In this document: positions 34,250-43,820 of the stretch, piece after piece
How positions within the stretch are numbered: position 1 is the stretch's first letter
Layout: every line of letters starts with the position of its first letter
Origin: Pectobacterium aroidearum
GTDB taxonomy: Bacteria; Pseudomonadota; Gammaproteobacteria; Enterobacterales; Enterobacteriaceae
Length of the DNA: 64,000 nucleotides
Direction of reading: 5' to 3'
Assembly: GCF_041228105.1 (NCBI RefSeq)
Contig: NZ_CP166097.1
Coordinates: forward strand, 1,736,001 to 1,800,000
Program-made: the position numbers and the translations under genes
The notes under the pieces: model-generated
The model's input: the letters and a program-made list of their open reading frames with translations, nothing else
Told to the model about the DNA's origin: nothing
Databases searched by the model: none

Positions 34250-34935
34250 CGGAATCGGTAGCCGACAGAACGGACAGTGACAAGCACATTGATGATGTTG
34301 TGCTGGTTGAGCTTCTTCCTGAGATTGTGGACGTGAGTGTCCACCACACGTTCCAGCGCGTCGCTTTCCGGCAGGCTGGCTTCCAGTAATTCGCCCCGTG
34401 TAAAGGCGCGGTTTGGCGCTTTGAGCAGCGTCACCAGAATATTAAATTCAGTGGGAGTAAGGTCGAGAACCACGGATTCGGATGGTGATAGCGCGATGCT
34501 TGCCGTCACGGAACTCGGGTCAACGGATAAATTTTCGAATGTCAGGATCGCCTCTTCCCGAATGGCGTAGCCGGTGCGCCGAAGCACGGCCTGCACGCGC
34601 GCCACCACTTCCTGCGGGTTGTAAGGCTTGACGACATAATCATCCGCGCCGTAGCGCAGTGCGCCAATTCTTTCCGGTTCGTCGCCGATGGCGGTGACCA
34701 TAATCACCGGAATATTACTGCGCTGACGCAGGGCGGACAGCACCTCAGAGCCATTCATCTTCGGCAACATCACATCCAGCAAAATCAAATCGGGTTTACT
34801 GGTCAGCGCCATGTGCAGACCTTTTTGTCCATCAGACGCGATAGAAACCTGATAGCCATCGCGTCGCAGATAAGCTTCGAGCACGCTGGCGGCGTCCATA
34901 TCGTCTTCAATAATTAACACCCGTTTTTCTGCCAT
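34246..34935 (-). CDS. OmpR family response regulator (BaeR/AdeR-like)
   Basis: 229 residues from MAEKRVLIIEDD, which has an AGAGG site; an upstream in-frame ATG at 34995 adds 20 residues of no family character. Receiver: IIEDDMD, phospho-Asp in LILLDVMLPKMNG (about residue 54), Thr in MVTA, Lys in VVKPYNPQE. Winged helix with LTPTEFNILVTLL and VVDTHVHNLRKKL...VRSVGYRF. The divergent MipA-MFP-RND operon is the likely regulon. Confidence 0.9.
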   Translation of the reverse strand: MAEKRVLIIEDDMDAASVLEAYLRRDGYQVSIASDGQKGLHMALTSKPDLILLDVMLPKMNGSEVLSALRQRSNIPVIMVTAIGDEPERIGALRYGADDYVVKPYNPQEVVARVQAVLRRTGYAIREEAILTFENLSVDPSSVTASIALSPSESVVLDLTPTEFNILVTLLKAPNRAFTRGELLEASLPESDALERVVDTHVHNLRKKLNQHNIINVLVTVRSVGYRFR

Positions 34936-35088
34936 CACGACCTCTTGATGAAATCTTAAAAAACCACAAATCGTTTCTTGACTAAGCATCAGCATAATTC
35001 GCCACGGTGCCGAAAAGCCAACACCAATTACCTTGCACCCGCCGGGGAAACACCACAGTGCAAGATTATCGCGTTAAAGAGGGGATGT

Positions 35089-35904
35089 ATGAACATAACA
35101 ACAATGATTTTATCCACCAGTCTGTCCGCTATCGTGCTATCTGGCACTGCATTCGCTGCGGAGTCGGAAGCATCGTCGCCCTCGCTTTTGGGCGATCACA
35201 CGGATGTGACCGTGGGCGTTGCCGCCCAGAATGCGCCGCGTTATCGAGGGAGTAAAGCTCGTCAAACCAACGCTCTGCCTGTACTGACCATTCAGCGCGG
35301 CCCACTCTATTTCGACTCCTCGCACGGCATTGGCTGGCAATACCAATCGCCTTCTGGGTTTTATCTGGATCACGCGATTGGCTACGACATGGGAAGGGAT
35401 GACAAAAACAGCCAATGGCGCGCAGGCTCAAACCGACTGAAAGGAATGGGTAAGGTTAAAGGATCGGTAACCACCACCGTAACGGCGGGGTATCAGTTTG
35501 CGCCGTGGCTGGCGCTGGAAGCGAGCGGCGAATTTGCGCTGAGTGAAACAAAAAGGGGAAACCAGTACCGCGTCGGAGCAAAGAGCACGGTATGGCAGTC
35601 AACGACAAAAGACGATGTGCTGGCGCTGTCGGCGGACGTGCTGATGGGGGATGCTCGCTTTAACCAAACCTACTACGGCGTGACGCCGCAGCAGAGTCAG
35701 CGCTCTGGATTTGCCGCGTACCATGCTGGAAAAGGCGTTTACGGCTATGCGCTGGGCGCGAACTGGACGCATCAATTTAGCCCCGCTTGGTCAACGAACG
35801 TCGGAGTGACCTCAACCTGGCTCACTGACAAGGTTGCCGATAGTCAGGTGGTGGAACGACGGAATGATACCAGCGCCACGCTGGCCGTTCTGTATTCGTT
35901 CTGA
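35089..35904 (+). CDS. MipA/OmpV family outer membrane protein (copy 3)
   Basis: 271 residues from MNITTMILS, which has a strong AGAGGGG site; the longer frame to 34978 is not credible. Signal peptide MNITTMILSTSLSAIVLSGTAFAA; then VTVGVAAQNAPRYRGSKARQTNALPVLTI, GHGIGW-like SSHGIGWQYQS, KGMGKVKGSVTTTVTAGYQF, YYGVTPQQSQRSGFAAYHAGKGVYGYALGANWTHQF, and C-terminal LAVLYSF. It is first in an operon with an RND pump (gap 26 bp) and divergent from a two-component system, like copy 2. Confidence 0.92.
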   Translation: MNITTMILSTSLSAIVLSGTAFAAESEASSPSLLGDHTDVTVGVAAQNAPRYRGSKARQTNALPVLTIQRGPLYFDSSHGIGWQYQSPSGFYLDHAIGYDMGRDDKNSQWRAGSNRLKGMGKVKGSVTTTVTAGYQFAPWLALEASGEFALSETKRGNQYRVGAKSTVWQSTTKDDVLALSADVLMGDARFNQTYYGVTPQQSQRSGFAAYHAGKGVYGYALGANWTHQFSPAWSTNVGVTSTWLTDKVADSQVVERRNDTSATLAVLYSF

Positions 35905-35930
35905 TGTTATCTGATGAGTGAGAGGATGCG

Positions 35931-37013
35931 ATGATGGTCAGTCGTTTTGCCTTCTGTCTGCTGTCAGCCCTGCTGCTTAGCGGCTGCGACAGCGCCGATG
36001 ATTTACCTGCGCCACCGCCCGTCAGGCCGGTGAAAACGCTGGTGGTTATGCCTGCGATGAACCGGGAACCCGTGACGTTAACGGGGGAAGTTCGCCCACA
36101 TGAAGAAACGGCGTTAGGTTTCCGGCTGGATGGCCGCATCCTTAATCGTCTGGTGGATGTGGGGGCGTCGGTGAAGCGGGGCGATGTGATTGCGACGCTT
36201 GATGCGCGCGACAGTGAAAATCAGCTGCGTAGCGCGCAGGCGGATTTAGCCAGCGCCATCTCGGCGGAACGGCTGGCGAAAAGCAACTTTTCGCGCATGA
36301 AGGCGCTGGCGCCGGGCGGGGCGATTGCGCGGGTACAGCTTGATGAAGCGCAGGCAAACTGGGATGCAGCGGCTTCCCGTCGTGAAAGCGCGCAGGCAAC
36401 GGTGAAAGGTGCGCAGGAACGCTTCGGCTATACGCAACTCACAGCCGCGCAGGACGGCGTCATCACGACGGTCAGCGCAAACCCCGGTCAGGTAGTGAGC
36501 GCTGGACAAGAGGTGGTGAAGTTGGCCTCTCTGGGCGGACGTGATGCGGTGTTTGACGTGCCGGAGCGGCTGGTCAATCAGTCACTTGCCTCGCGCGTTA
36601 TCCGCGTTTCGCTGTTGTCTGAGCCGAACGTTCAGGCTGAGGGACGCGTGCGCGATATCAGTCCGCAAGCCGATCCCGTTACGCGTACTTTCAGAGTGAG
36701 AGTCACGTTGACCTCGCCGCCCGCTGCGATGGTCTTGGGTGCCAGCGTGAATGGCGCGATACAGCAGTCCGATACTGCCGTCATTGAACTGCCCGCTTCT
36801 GCGCTCACCCGACAGGGCGATCAACCTGCTGTCTATGTCGTGAATTCTGCGACTCAGACGGTACGTTTGCAGCCAGTTACCGTTGCCCGCTATAGCGACA
36901 CGGCGATCTTCCTTTCCGGAGGACTGGAACAAGGCGACCGCGTGGTAACCGCTGGCGTCAGCAAACTACGGCCGGATGAGAAAATTCGGCTGGATGAAGA
37001 GGGGCGTCGCTAA
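35931..37013 (+). CDS. RND efflux periplasmic adaptor (MFP), lipoprotein
   Basis: 360 residues. Lipobox LLSGC at about residues 17-21 anchors it in the inner membrane. HlyD-type order: PVRPVKTLVV, barrel-sandwich part GFRLDGRILNRLVDVGASVKRGDVIATLDARD, a short coiled coil (about 88-150), ERFGYTQLTAAQDGVITTVSANPGQVVSAGQEVVKLA, then beta-barrel. Only 1 bp overlaps the pump gene, so both are co-translated. No outer-membrane factor lies in this operon; TolC or the NodT-type channel at 46208 may serve. Confidence 0.92.
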   Translation: MMVSRFAFCLLSALLLSGCDSADDLPAPPPVRPVKTLVVMPAMNREPVTLTGEVRPHEETALGFRLDGRILNRLVDVGASVKRGDVIATLDARDSENQLRSAQADLASAISAERLAKSNFSRMKALAPGGAIARVQLDEAQANWDAAASRRESAQATVKGAQERFGYTQLTAAQDGVITTVSANPGQVVSAGQEVVKLASLGGRDAVFDVPERLVNQSLASRVIRVSLLSEPNVQAEGRVRDISPQADPVTRTFRVRVTLTSPPAAMVLGASVNGAIQQSDTAVIELPASALTRQGDQPAVYVVNSATQTVRLQPVTVARYSDTAIFLSGGLEQGDRVVTAGVSKLRPDEKIRLDEEGRR

Positions 37014-40000
37014 TGGCACAAGAACCGCAATCGACAGCACGTTTTAACCTGTCCGCCTGGGCATTAGCGAATCAGCAACTGGTCGCCTTTATGATGCTGG
37101 TCATTATGGCGGCAGGTGTGATGAGTTATCAACGTTTGCCCCGCAACGAAGATCCGGCGTTTACCATCAAGTCCGCAGTGGTGTCTGCCGCCTGGCCGGG
37201 CGCGACGGTGGGCGATACGGTCAATTTCGTCACCGATAAGCTGGAGAAAAAATTACAGGAAACGCCGTATCTCGATTATGTCGAGAGCTACACCCGAGCC
37301 GGGGAGTCGGTCGTTTTCGTTAACCTGCGTGATGATACGCCGCCGTCTGCCGTGCCGAATATCTGGTATACGGTGCGTAAGAAAATGACGGATATTTCCA
37401 GTTCGCTCCCTGATGGCGTCAGCCCACCTGCCGTTAATGACGAGTTTGATGACACGTTCGGTACGATTTATGGCTTCACCGCTGAGGGATTCTCGCCGCG
37501 AGAGCTGCGCGATCGCGTGGAGGATATTCGCTCTGCGTTACTGAGCGTACCGGATGTCGGTAAGGTCGATATGCTGGGGGTGGAAGAAGAACAAATTGTG
37601 GTGACGTTTTCTCCCCGACGACTGGCTGGATTAGGGATTGATGCGCAGCAGGTTATCGATTCACTGAAAGCGCAGAATGCGGTCACGCCCGCCGGTATTA
37701 TTCGCACCGACGATGAGAAGATCGCCGTGCGCGTCAGCGGCGCGTTTACCTCCGAGCAGAGCCTGCGTCAGATTACGTTACGCATCGGCGGAAAATTTGT
37801 CCCGCTGGTCGATATCGCCACGATTAATCGTGAAACAGCCGAGCCGCCGTCGCCGACGTTTCGGGTTAATGGCGAGAAGGCCATTGGACTGGCGATCTCA
37901 ATGGCACCCACTGGCAACATGCTTCATTTCGGTCAGGCGATTCGCGAAAAAATGAATACGCTCTCTGCGCAACTGCCGCATGGGATTGAGATGACACGCG
38001 TGGCCGATCAGGCCGAGGTGGTGAAGGGGGCCGTCGGTGGCTTTGTTAAAGTGCTGCTGGAAGCCGTTGCCATTGTTCTGGCGGTGTCGTTTGTGTCGCT
38101 CGGTAGCCGAGCGGGACTGGTGGTGGCCGCCTCTATCCCGATTGTGCTGGCAATGACCTTCATCGGTATGGAAATCACCGGTATCGGGCTACAGCGCATT
38201 TCGCTGGGGGCGCTGATTATCGCGCTGGGGCTGCTGGTGGATGATGCCATGATTACGGTGGAAGCGATGGTGTCACGGCTGGAGCAGGGCTGGGATCGCA
38301 AACGCGCGGCGGCCTGGGCTTATGAAAGCACGGCATTTCCGATGTTGACGGGGACGCTGGTGATGATCGCCGGGTTTATTCCGGTTGGATTTGCCGCATC
38401 CAGCGCGGGGGAATACTGTTTTTCGCTCTTTATCGTGGTTCTGATTTCGTTGCTGAGCTCCTGGATTGTCGCGATTCTCTTTTCGCCGTTGCTCGGTGTC
38501 TGGCTGTTGCCAAAAACGTTTAGCCACCATCACGACGAGCCGGGACGATTGGGGCGACTCTATCGCCAGTGGCTTCAGCACGCGTTGGCGCACCGGGGAA
38601 TGACGCTGGCTATCACTCTCATTCTTCTGGTCATTTCGCTGTTTGGTGCCACCCGACTGGAGGGCGAGTTTTTTCCTGCATCCGACAGGCCGGAACTGCT
38701 GGTCAGCCTGACGCTACCGGCGAATGCCTCACAGGCGGCGACGGAAACGCAGGCGAAACGGCTGGAAGCCGTGCTGAAAAACGATCCCGATGTTGACCAT
38801 TTTTCCACGTATGTCGGATCGGGCGCGGTGCGCTTTTATCTCCCGATGGATGTCTTGCTGAGCCACGAAAATATCGCGCAGCTGGTGGTGGTGGCAAAAG
38901 ATCTGGATGCGAGGGATGCGCTGGCTGCACGGTTGAAGCAGGTGCTGGCGCAGGATTTTAGTTCTATTGTGGCGCGCGTGTCTGCACTGGAGCTGGGGCC
39001 GCCAGTGGGCTGGCCGCTTAAATATCGGGTGACGGGGCCGGACAGTCAACGTGTCCGCGACATCGCGCAGGGGCTTGCCAGTCTGGTAGGGAAGCAAACC
39101 GACGTTCGTGAGGTGAATCTGACGGCGGGTGAACCTGAACGCACCGTGAACGTGGTGTTGAATCAGACGGAAGCGCGCGCCGTGGGTATCAGTTCGCAGG
39201 ATGTGGCGAGTATGCTGGCAGCGATATTTTCCGGTTCGACGCTGACGTCGGTGCGTGATGGCAATCGGCTGGTGGATGTGGTCGTTCGCGGCACACCGCA
39301 GGAGCGCAGAGACGTTGCGACGATCGCCAATCTGCAAATCCCGATTGCGGATGGACGTTCCGTACCGCTGGGACAGATTGCGACCGTTACGTATGGCGTT
39401 GAGGATCCGATTATCTGGCGTCGTCAGCGCGAACCGTTTATTACGGTGCAAATGGATATGGCGCCGGGCGTGCGGGCACCTGCGCTGTCTGAAAAACTGG
39501 CACCTGACATTGAACGTTATCGCGCCTCATTACCTGCGGGTTACCACATCACGGAAGGCGGCGTTGCGGCGGAGTCCGACAAGGGTAATGGTTCCGTGTA
39601 TGCAGTGCTGCCAGTGACGCTGCTAGTGATGCTGGTGTTATTGATAATTCAACTGAAGCGGATTTCCCGTATGGTGCTGGCGTTCCTTACCGCGCCGTTT
39701 GGCCTGATTGGTATCGTTGCGGCCATGCTGCCGACGGGTACACCGATGGGGTTCGTGGCTTTGCTGGGGGCAATTGCGCTGGCAGGGATGATCATTCGTA
39801 ATGCGGTGATTCTGATTGGTGAGGTCGATCTGAACGTGAAAAACGGACAGCCTGTGGTGGAGGCGATCGTGAATGCGGCCAGTCACCGTTCACGCCCGAT
39901 TATACTGACGGCGCTGGCGGCGATTCTCGGCATGATCCCGATTGCACATCAGGTATTTTGGGGGCCGATGGCCTACGCGATTATCGGCGGATTGATGGTC

Positions 40001-40093
40001 GCGACGCTGCTGACATTGCTTGCTCTGCCTGCGGCGCTGAGTCTGCTGATGCAGTGGGAAGGACGGAAAATGGCAAATCAGACACCACCCTAA
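37013..40093 (+). CDS. RND family efflux pump permease
   Basis: 1,026 residues, the usual size. N-terminal helix (QQLVAFMMLVIMAAGVMSY), large porter domain, TM4 proton-relay LGLLVDDAMITVEAMV with the paired Asp, a second periplasmic half from about residue 560, and C-terminal helices (PVTLLVMLVLLIIQLKR to LMQWEG). The porter-domain opening LPRNEDPAFTIKSAVVSAAWPGATVGD places it in the same subgroup as the pump at 49564 and not with AcrB. Transports substrates out with proton antiport, together with the adaptor. Confidence 0.93.
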   Translation: MAQEPQSTARFNLSAWALANQQLVAFMMLVIMAAGVMSYQRLPRNEDPAFTIKSAVVSAAWPGATVGDTVNFVTDKLEKKLQETPYLDYVESYTRAGESVVFVNLRDDTPPSAVPNIWYTVRKKMTDISSSLPDGVSPPAVNDEFDDTFGTIYGFTAEGFSPRELRDRVEDIRSALLSVPDVGKVDMLGVEEEQIVVTFSPRRLAGLGIDAQQVIDSLKAQNAVTPAGIIRTDDEKIAVRVSGAFTSEQSLRQITLRIGGKFVPLVDIATINRETAEPPSPTFRVNGEKAIGLAISMAPTGNMLHFGQAIREKMNTLSAQLPHGIEMTRVADQAEVVKGAVGGFVKVLLEAVAIVLAVSFVSLGSRAGLVVAASIPIVLAMTFIGMEITGIGLQRISLGALIIALGLLVDDAMITVEAMVSRLEQGWDRKRAAAWAYESTAFPMLTGTLVMIAGFIPVGFAASSAGEYCFSLFIVVLISLLSSWIVAILFSPLLGVWLLPKTFSHHHDEPGRLGRLYRQWLQHALAHRGMTLAITLILLVISLFGATRLEGEFFPASDRPELLVSLTLPANASQAATETQAKRLEAVLKNDPDVDHFSTYVGSGAVRFYLPMDVLLSHENIAQLVVVAKDLDARDALAARLKQVLAQDFSSIVARVSALELGPPVGWPLKYRVTGPDSQRVRDIAQGLASLVGKQTDVREVNLTAGEPERTVNVVLNQTEARAVGISSQDVASMLAAIFSGSTLTSVRDGNRLVDVVVRGTPQERRDVATIANLQIPIADGRSVPLGQIATVTYGVEDPIIWRRQREPFITVQMDMAPGVRAPALSEKLAPDIERYRASLPAGYHITEGGVAAESDKGNGSVYAVLPVTLLVMLVLLIIQLKRISRMVLAFLTAPFGLIGIVAAMLPTGTPMGFVALLGAIALAGMIIRNAVILIGEVDLNVKNGQPVVEAIVNAASHRSRPIILTALAAILGMIPIAHQVFWGPMAYAIIGGLMVATLLTLLALPAALSLLMQWEGRKMANQTPP

Positions 40094-40150
40094 GAGCAAC
40101 ACGGCAGGTCGTGGCGCGATATCTGGTAGCCACGACCTACCGAAACACGG

Positions 40151-41332
40151 TTATTGATCGACGACGGAACCGTCAACGTGCAGTCGGGTTTTCAGGCCGC
40201 GACGGCGATAAGGGAAGCGGTTCTCCAGATCGTCCGCCAGCTCTATACCGATGCCGGATTGCGTCGGGATCTCCATAAATCCATCCACGCACTTGAAGGT
40301 GTTCTTCACCACGTCTTTTTTCCGCACGCCGTTCTCTACGCCGGTTGCACCAAATTTTTCCGACAGTGCCGGCTGGTCATCTCCCGGATATTCCAGCAGC
40401 GCGAAGTTGGGAATGCTGACGGCGATCTGCAAACAGGCGGCAGTAGACACCGGGCTGAGCGGGTTGTGTGGCACCACCATTAAATCGTTGGCTTCTGCCA
40501 GCGCGGCCACTTTTTTCGCACCGGTAATCCCACCGCACATGCAGACATCAGGGCGTACATAGGCGACTGCGTTGCGGCGAATCAGCATCGCGAACTCCTG
40601 TGGATTATTCAGGCGTTCACCGGTGGCGATAGGAATATTGATTTTGTCGGCCACTTCAGCCATAGAATCGAAGTTATCCGCGCCGATAGGATCTTCAATG
40701 AAATAGGGATAAAACGGCTCAATGCCGCGTGCGAACACCACGGCATCGGCGGGTTTCAGACGGCGGTGAACTTCGATACACAGGTCGACATCGTTACCGA
40801 CCGCTTCCCGATAAAGGCCGATGCGCTCGATGGCTTCGCCGATCTCTTTGGCGTGAGTAGTGAAGTAGGGCGCGTCGCGCGACTCATCCAGAAAAGGCGT
40901 CAGATGGCCAATCGCGGTAAAGCCGTCAGCTTTGGCCTGTTTCAGGTTAGCGATGGTTTCTTCTGTAGTGCGCCCGCCTGCATGGGCATAAACACGCGCC
41001 TTGTCGCGGCAGCGCCCGCCCAGCAGGTTATAAACCGGCGTGTCGTAATACTTGCCTGCGATATCCCACAGGGCGATATCAATGGCGCTGATCGCACCCA
41101 TGATGGCGGCGCCGCGGAAATGCCAGCAGCGGTACATATACTGCCAATGGTGTTCGATACGCAACGGATCCTGACCAATCAGATACGTGCGCAATGCCTC
41201 GACGGCACCTTTTGAGGCATCAAGAAAGCCCCAGGCACCGGATTCGCCAATGCCTGTTAGCCCTTCGTCGGTGGTGACCTCAACAAACATATATCGATTC
41301 GCGAGAATCACGCGCACGTCGGTAATTTTCAT
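40151..41332 (-). CDS. Enolase-superfamily sugar-acid dehydratase (mandelate racemase/ManD-like)
   Basis: 393 residues from MKITDVRVILANRYMFVEVTTDEGL, with an AAAGGG site; the longer frame adds 15 residues. Metal ligands are seen at the ends of barrel strands: Glu in VDLCIEVHRRL, Glu in YFIEDPIG, Glu in IPIATGER. CMCGGITGAKKVAALAE and VVPHNPLSP (His) complete the active-site frame. The N-terminal domain resembles D-galactonate/mannonate dehydratases. Exact substrate not assignable; it likely dehydrates an acid sugar of plant origin. Convergent with the RND pump gene. Confidence 0.85.
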   Translation of the reverse strand: MKITDVRVILANRYMFVEVTTDEGLTGIGESGAWGFLDASKGAVEALRTYLIGQDPLRIEHHWQYMYRCWHFRGAAIMGAISAIDIALWDIAGKYYDTPVYNLLGGRCRDKARVYAHAGGRTTEETIANLKQAKADGFTAIGHLTPFLDESRDAPYFTTHAKEIGEAIERIGLYREAVGNDVDLCIEVHRRLKPADAVVFARGIEPFYPYFIEDPIGADNFDSMAEVADKINIPIATGERLNNPQEFAMLIRRNAVAYVRPDVCMCGGITGAKKVAALAEANDLMVVPHNPLSPVSTAACLQIAVSIPNFALLEYPGDDQPALSEKFGATGVENGVRKKDVVKNTFKCVDGFMEIPTQSGIGIELADDLENRFPYRRRGLKTRLHVDGSVVDQ

Positions 41333-41373
41333 CAACCCTTTCCTTAAGTTAGCCTGCTTATCATTGAGTCTAA

Positions 41374-41952
41374 TCACAGAGGTGTGCGGGTTGTCAACGA
41401 TGATGTCAGTAGCGTGGTGAGCGCGTCAGGCGCATCGATCATCGCATCGTGGTCGCTGTCGAGCGTGAGAAAACGCCAGGTTGGATCGGTTTGGGCACGC
41501 TGTATCGAAGTGGTGAGATAGTTTCCTGCCGCACGTGTGCAGCGGATGTAGGTCTTTTTCAGCGTCTGGTAGGCTGTGATGAGGTCGGGAGCGTGGTCCA
41601 GCAACTTCTCACCCGGTGCGGGTAAAAATGCGTCCAGCAGGATCAGGTGGCTCACGATGTCAGGCAAGTGATATGCGGCAGCCGTCGTGGGAAACCCGCC
41701 GTAGCTGTGGCCGACCAGTGTGACGTTATGCCCGCCCTGTTGCTGAATAGCGGCGATAATGTCGTTAATGTGGGTGGAGAGGTTAATGCCGCGCGAGAGC
41801 GCGTCACGGCGTTCTGCCAGCCCGGTCAGCGTCGGGGCCGTGGCGGCGAAACCCGCAGCATTAAGCCGTTCGGTCACACGCGACCAGCACCAGCCGCCGT
41901 GCCAGGCACCGTGTATCAATACGAAGTGGGTGGTCGGTGTATCAGCTGACAT
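41374..41952 (-). CDS. Alpha/beta hydrolase, salicylate-esterase-like, short
   Basis: 192 residues. FVLIHGAWHGGWCWSRV (oxyanion loop), nucleophile Ser in LVGHSYGGF, and His in SDHDAMIDAP are present. Family members have about 230-240 residues. Here the stretch between LLDAFLPAPGEKLLDHAP and KKTYIRCT is about 40 residues shorter, removing most of the cap. An internal deletion is likely; the frame is intact. Activity uncertain. Lies 41 bp upstream of the dehydratase start and may be co-transcribed with it. Confidence 0.7.
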   Translation of the reverse strand: MSADTPTTHFVLIHGAWHGGWCWSRVTERLNAAGFAATAPTLTGLAERRDALSRGINLSTHINDIIAAIQQQGGHNVTLVGHSYGGFPTTAAAYHLPDIVSHLILLDAFLPAPGEKLLDHAPDLITAYQTLKKTYIRCTRAAGNYLTTSIQRAQTDPTWRFLTLDSDHDAMIDAPDALTTLLTSSLTTRTPL

Positions 41953-42149
41953 CGCTATTCTCTGATGCGCTAGAGAATATGTGGGAGCTTTCTTGCGGAA
42001 TAAGTGTTGCAGGCATGCTTTCCTCCTTTCTATGAGGAAATAAGATAAAGCATCTGCCCGTCACGCTTTAGTTTGATTCCTGGTATTCATATCCACAGAA
42101 GAGATATACCGACATTTTCCCTTGGCCGTAGCCAAGGGAATGGAAGTGA

Positions 42150-43649
42150 TTAGAGATGCCCGGACAGGCGCTGGTGAATTTTGGTGCTATGAGTATCTAA
42201 CCCGACAATCGCGACTTTCGCATCGTAGCGATGATAGCGGGTCTCGATTGCGTCGAGCGCCGCCACGCTGGAGGCATCCCAGATTTGAGCGTGCGTCAGA
42301 TCGATGGTGACGTTCTGTGGGTCCTGCGCATAGAGAAAGTGCTCGAAGAGATCATTGCTGCTACCGAAGAAGAGCGGCCCACGTACCGTGTAGTGTACCG
42401 ACTGGCCGTCTTCGCTCACCTGACGCTCCGCGTGAATGACGTGCGCCACGCGGCGTGCAAACAGCAGGATGGCAAAGATCACGCCGCCTGCCACGCCGAT
42501 AGCGAGGTTGCCCGTCGAGACGGTCGCAATAACTGTCACGATGACCACCAGCGTTTCCGACAGCGGCATACGTTTCAGCGTAGCGGGGTGCAGGCTATGC
42601 CAGTTCATGGTTTTCAGCGCGACGATCATCATAATGCCCGCCAGTACCACCATCGGAATCTTCGCCATGATTTCGCTCAGCCCGGTCACCAGTAGCAACA
42701 GCACCAGCGCGGCGGCGAGAGTGGAAATGCGCGTGCGCGCTTTGCCTAATTCCACGTTGACCACGGTCTGCCCGATCATCGCACACCCGGCAATGCCGCC
42801 ATAAAATCCGGCGAAGATATTGGAAACGCCCAGTCCCCAGCACTCACGGCGCTTGCTGGACGGGGTATCCGTGATATCGTCGACCAGTTTGGCGGTTAAC
42901 AGTGATTCCATCAGCCCGACAAAGGCGATACTCAGCGCGGTTGGCCAGATGATGTGCAGTGTTTCAAGATTGAACGGCACCAGCCACTGGGTGAATTCCG
43001 GCAATCCGGGCTGCATCGGCCCAGCATCGCCGACGTTAGGCACCGTGATGCCGGTAAAAATCGCAATCGCGGTCACCGACACAATGGCAACCAGCGGCGC
43101 GGGGATACTTTTCACCACATAGGGCAGCAGCAGAACAATCGCGAGCGTCAGCGCAAACAGCAGCCAGACAAGCGAGGATTGTCCGTAAACATGCGGCACC
43201 TGCGCGGCAAAAATCAGGATGCCCAGCGCGTTGACGAAGCCGATCATCACCGAACGGGGAATATAGCGCATCATCCTCGCCAACCCGGCCAGCCCAAACA
43301 GAATCTGAACAATCCCAGCCATGATCACCGCAGGCAGAATATAGGCCACGCCGTGCGCGTGCACCATCGGACCGATAACCAGCGCCACGGCACCCGCCGC
43401 CGCCGTCACCATCGCCGGTCTGCCGCCGAGAAAGGACATGGTGAAACATAATACGATGGAAGCAAACAGACTGACTTTGGGGTCAACACCCGCAATGATG
43501 GAAAAGGAAATCACCTCTGGGATAAGCGCCAGCGCGGTGATGGTGCCCGCTAAAACCTCGCGCATTAGCAGCGAGGGCGAGCGTAATACAGCAAGCGTTG
43601 ACGTCGCAGAGGGCGCTGGCGTCGGCGTTGCGTCGGGTGATGAGATCAT
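42150..43649 (-). CDS. SulP family inorganic anion transporter (with STAS domain)
   Basis: 499 residues from MISSPDATP; an open frame to 43817 adds 56 residues that look non-coding. Ten or more membrane helices begin at LAGTITALALIPEVISFSIIAGVDP, the SulP/SLC26A opening. The C-terminal about 90 residues form a STAS domain (SVHYTVRGPLFFGSSNDLFEHF...VTIDLTHAQIWDASSVAALDAIETRY). It carries sulfate, bicarbonate or related anions, usually with sodium or protons. Lies downstream of the LepA-like gene, with 171 bp between them. Confidence 0.9.
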   Translation of the reverse strand: MISSPDATPTPAPSATSTLAVLRSPSLLMREVLAGTITALALIPEVISFSIIAGVDPKVSLFASIVLCFTMSFLGGRPAMVTAAAGAVALVIGPMVHAHGVAYILPAVIMAGIVQILFGLAGLARMMRYIPRSVMIGFVNALGILIFAAQVPHVYGQSSLVWLLFALTLAIVLLLPYVVKSIPAPLVAIVSVTAIAIFTGITVPNVGDAGPMQPGLPEFTQWLVPFNLETLHIIWPTALSIAFVGLMESLLTAKLVDDITDTPSSKRRECWGLGVSNIFAGFYGGIAGCAMIGQTVVNVELGKARTRISTLAAALVLLLLVTGLSEIMAKIPMVVLAGIMMIVALKTMNWHSLHPATLKRMPLSETLVVIVTVIATVSTGNLAIGVAGGVIFAILLFARRVAHVIHAERQVSEDGQSVHYTVRGPLFFGSSNDLFEHFLYAQDPQNVTIDLTHAQIWDASSVAALDAIETRYHRYDAKVAIVGLDTHSTKIHQRLSGHL

Positions 43650-43820
43650 ATATGCAGGCTTAATTTTTATGTCATAACAAAAGGCGGGAGAGGATAAATT
43701 ATCGGCAGGATAAAAGATACTGTCCTTCATCGGCGGGCAGGGAAAAGTCTGCGGAGAAATGAAGGGGCGGATATCCTTGCCGCGATATCCGCCCAATTGC
43801 TGTGTTTTCGTCGTCAATAA

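Noticed and set aside
37013..40093. Heavy-metal (CusA-type) RND pump
   Set aside because: The TM4 motif has the double Asp and the opening segment resembles drug-type pumps; the adaptor has no metal-binding His/Met pattern.
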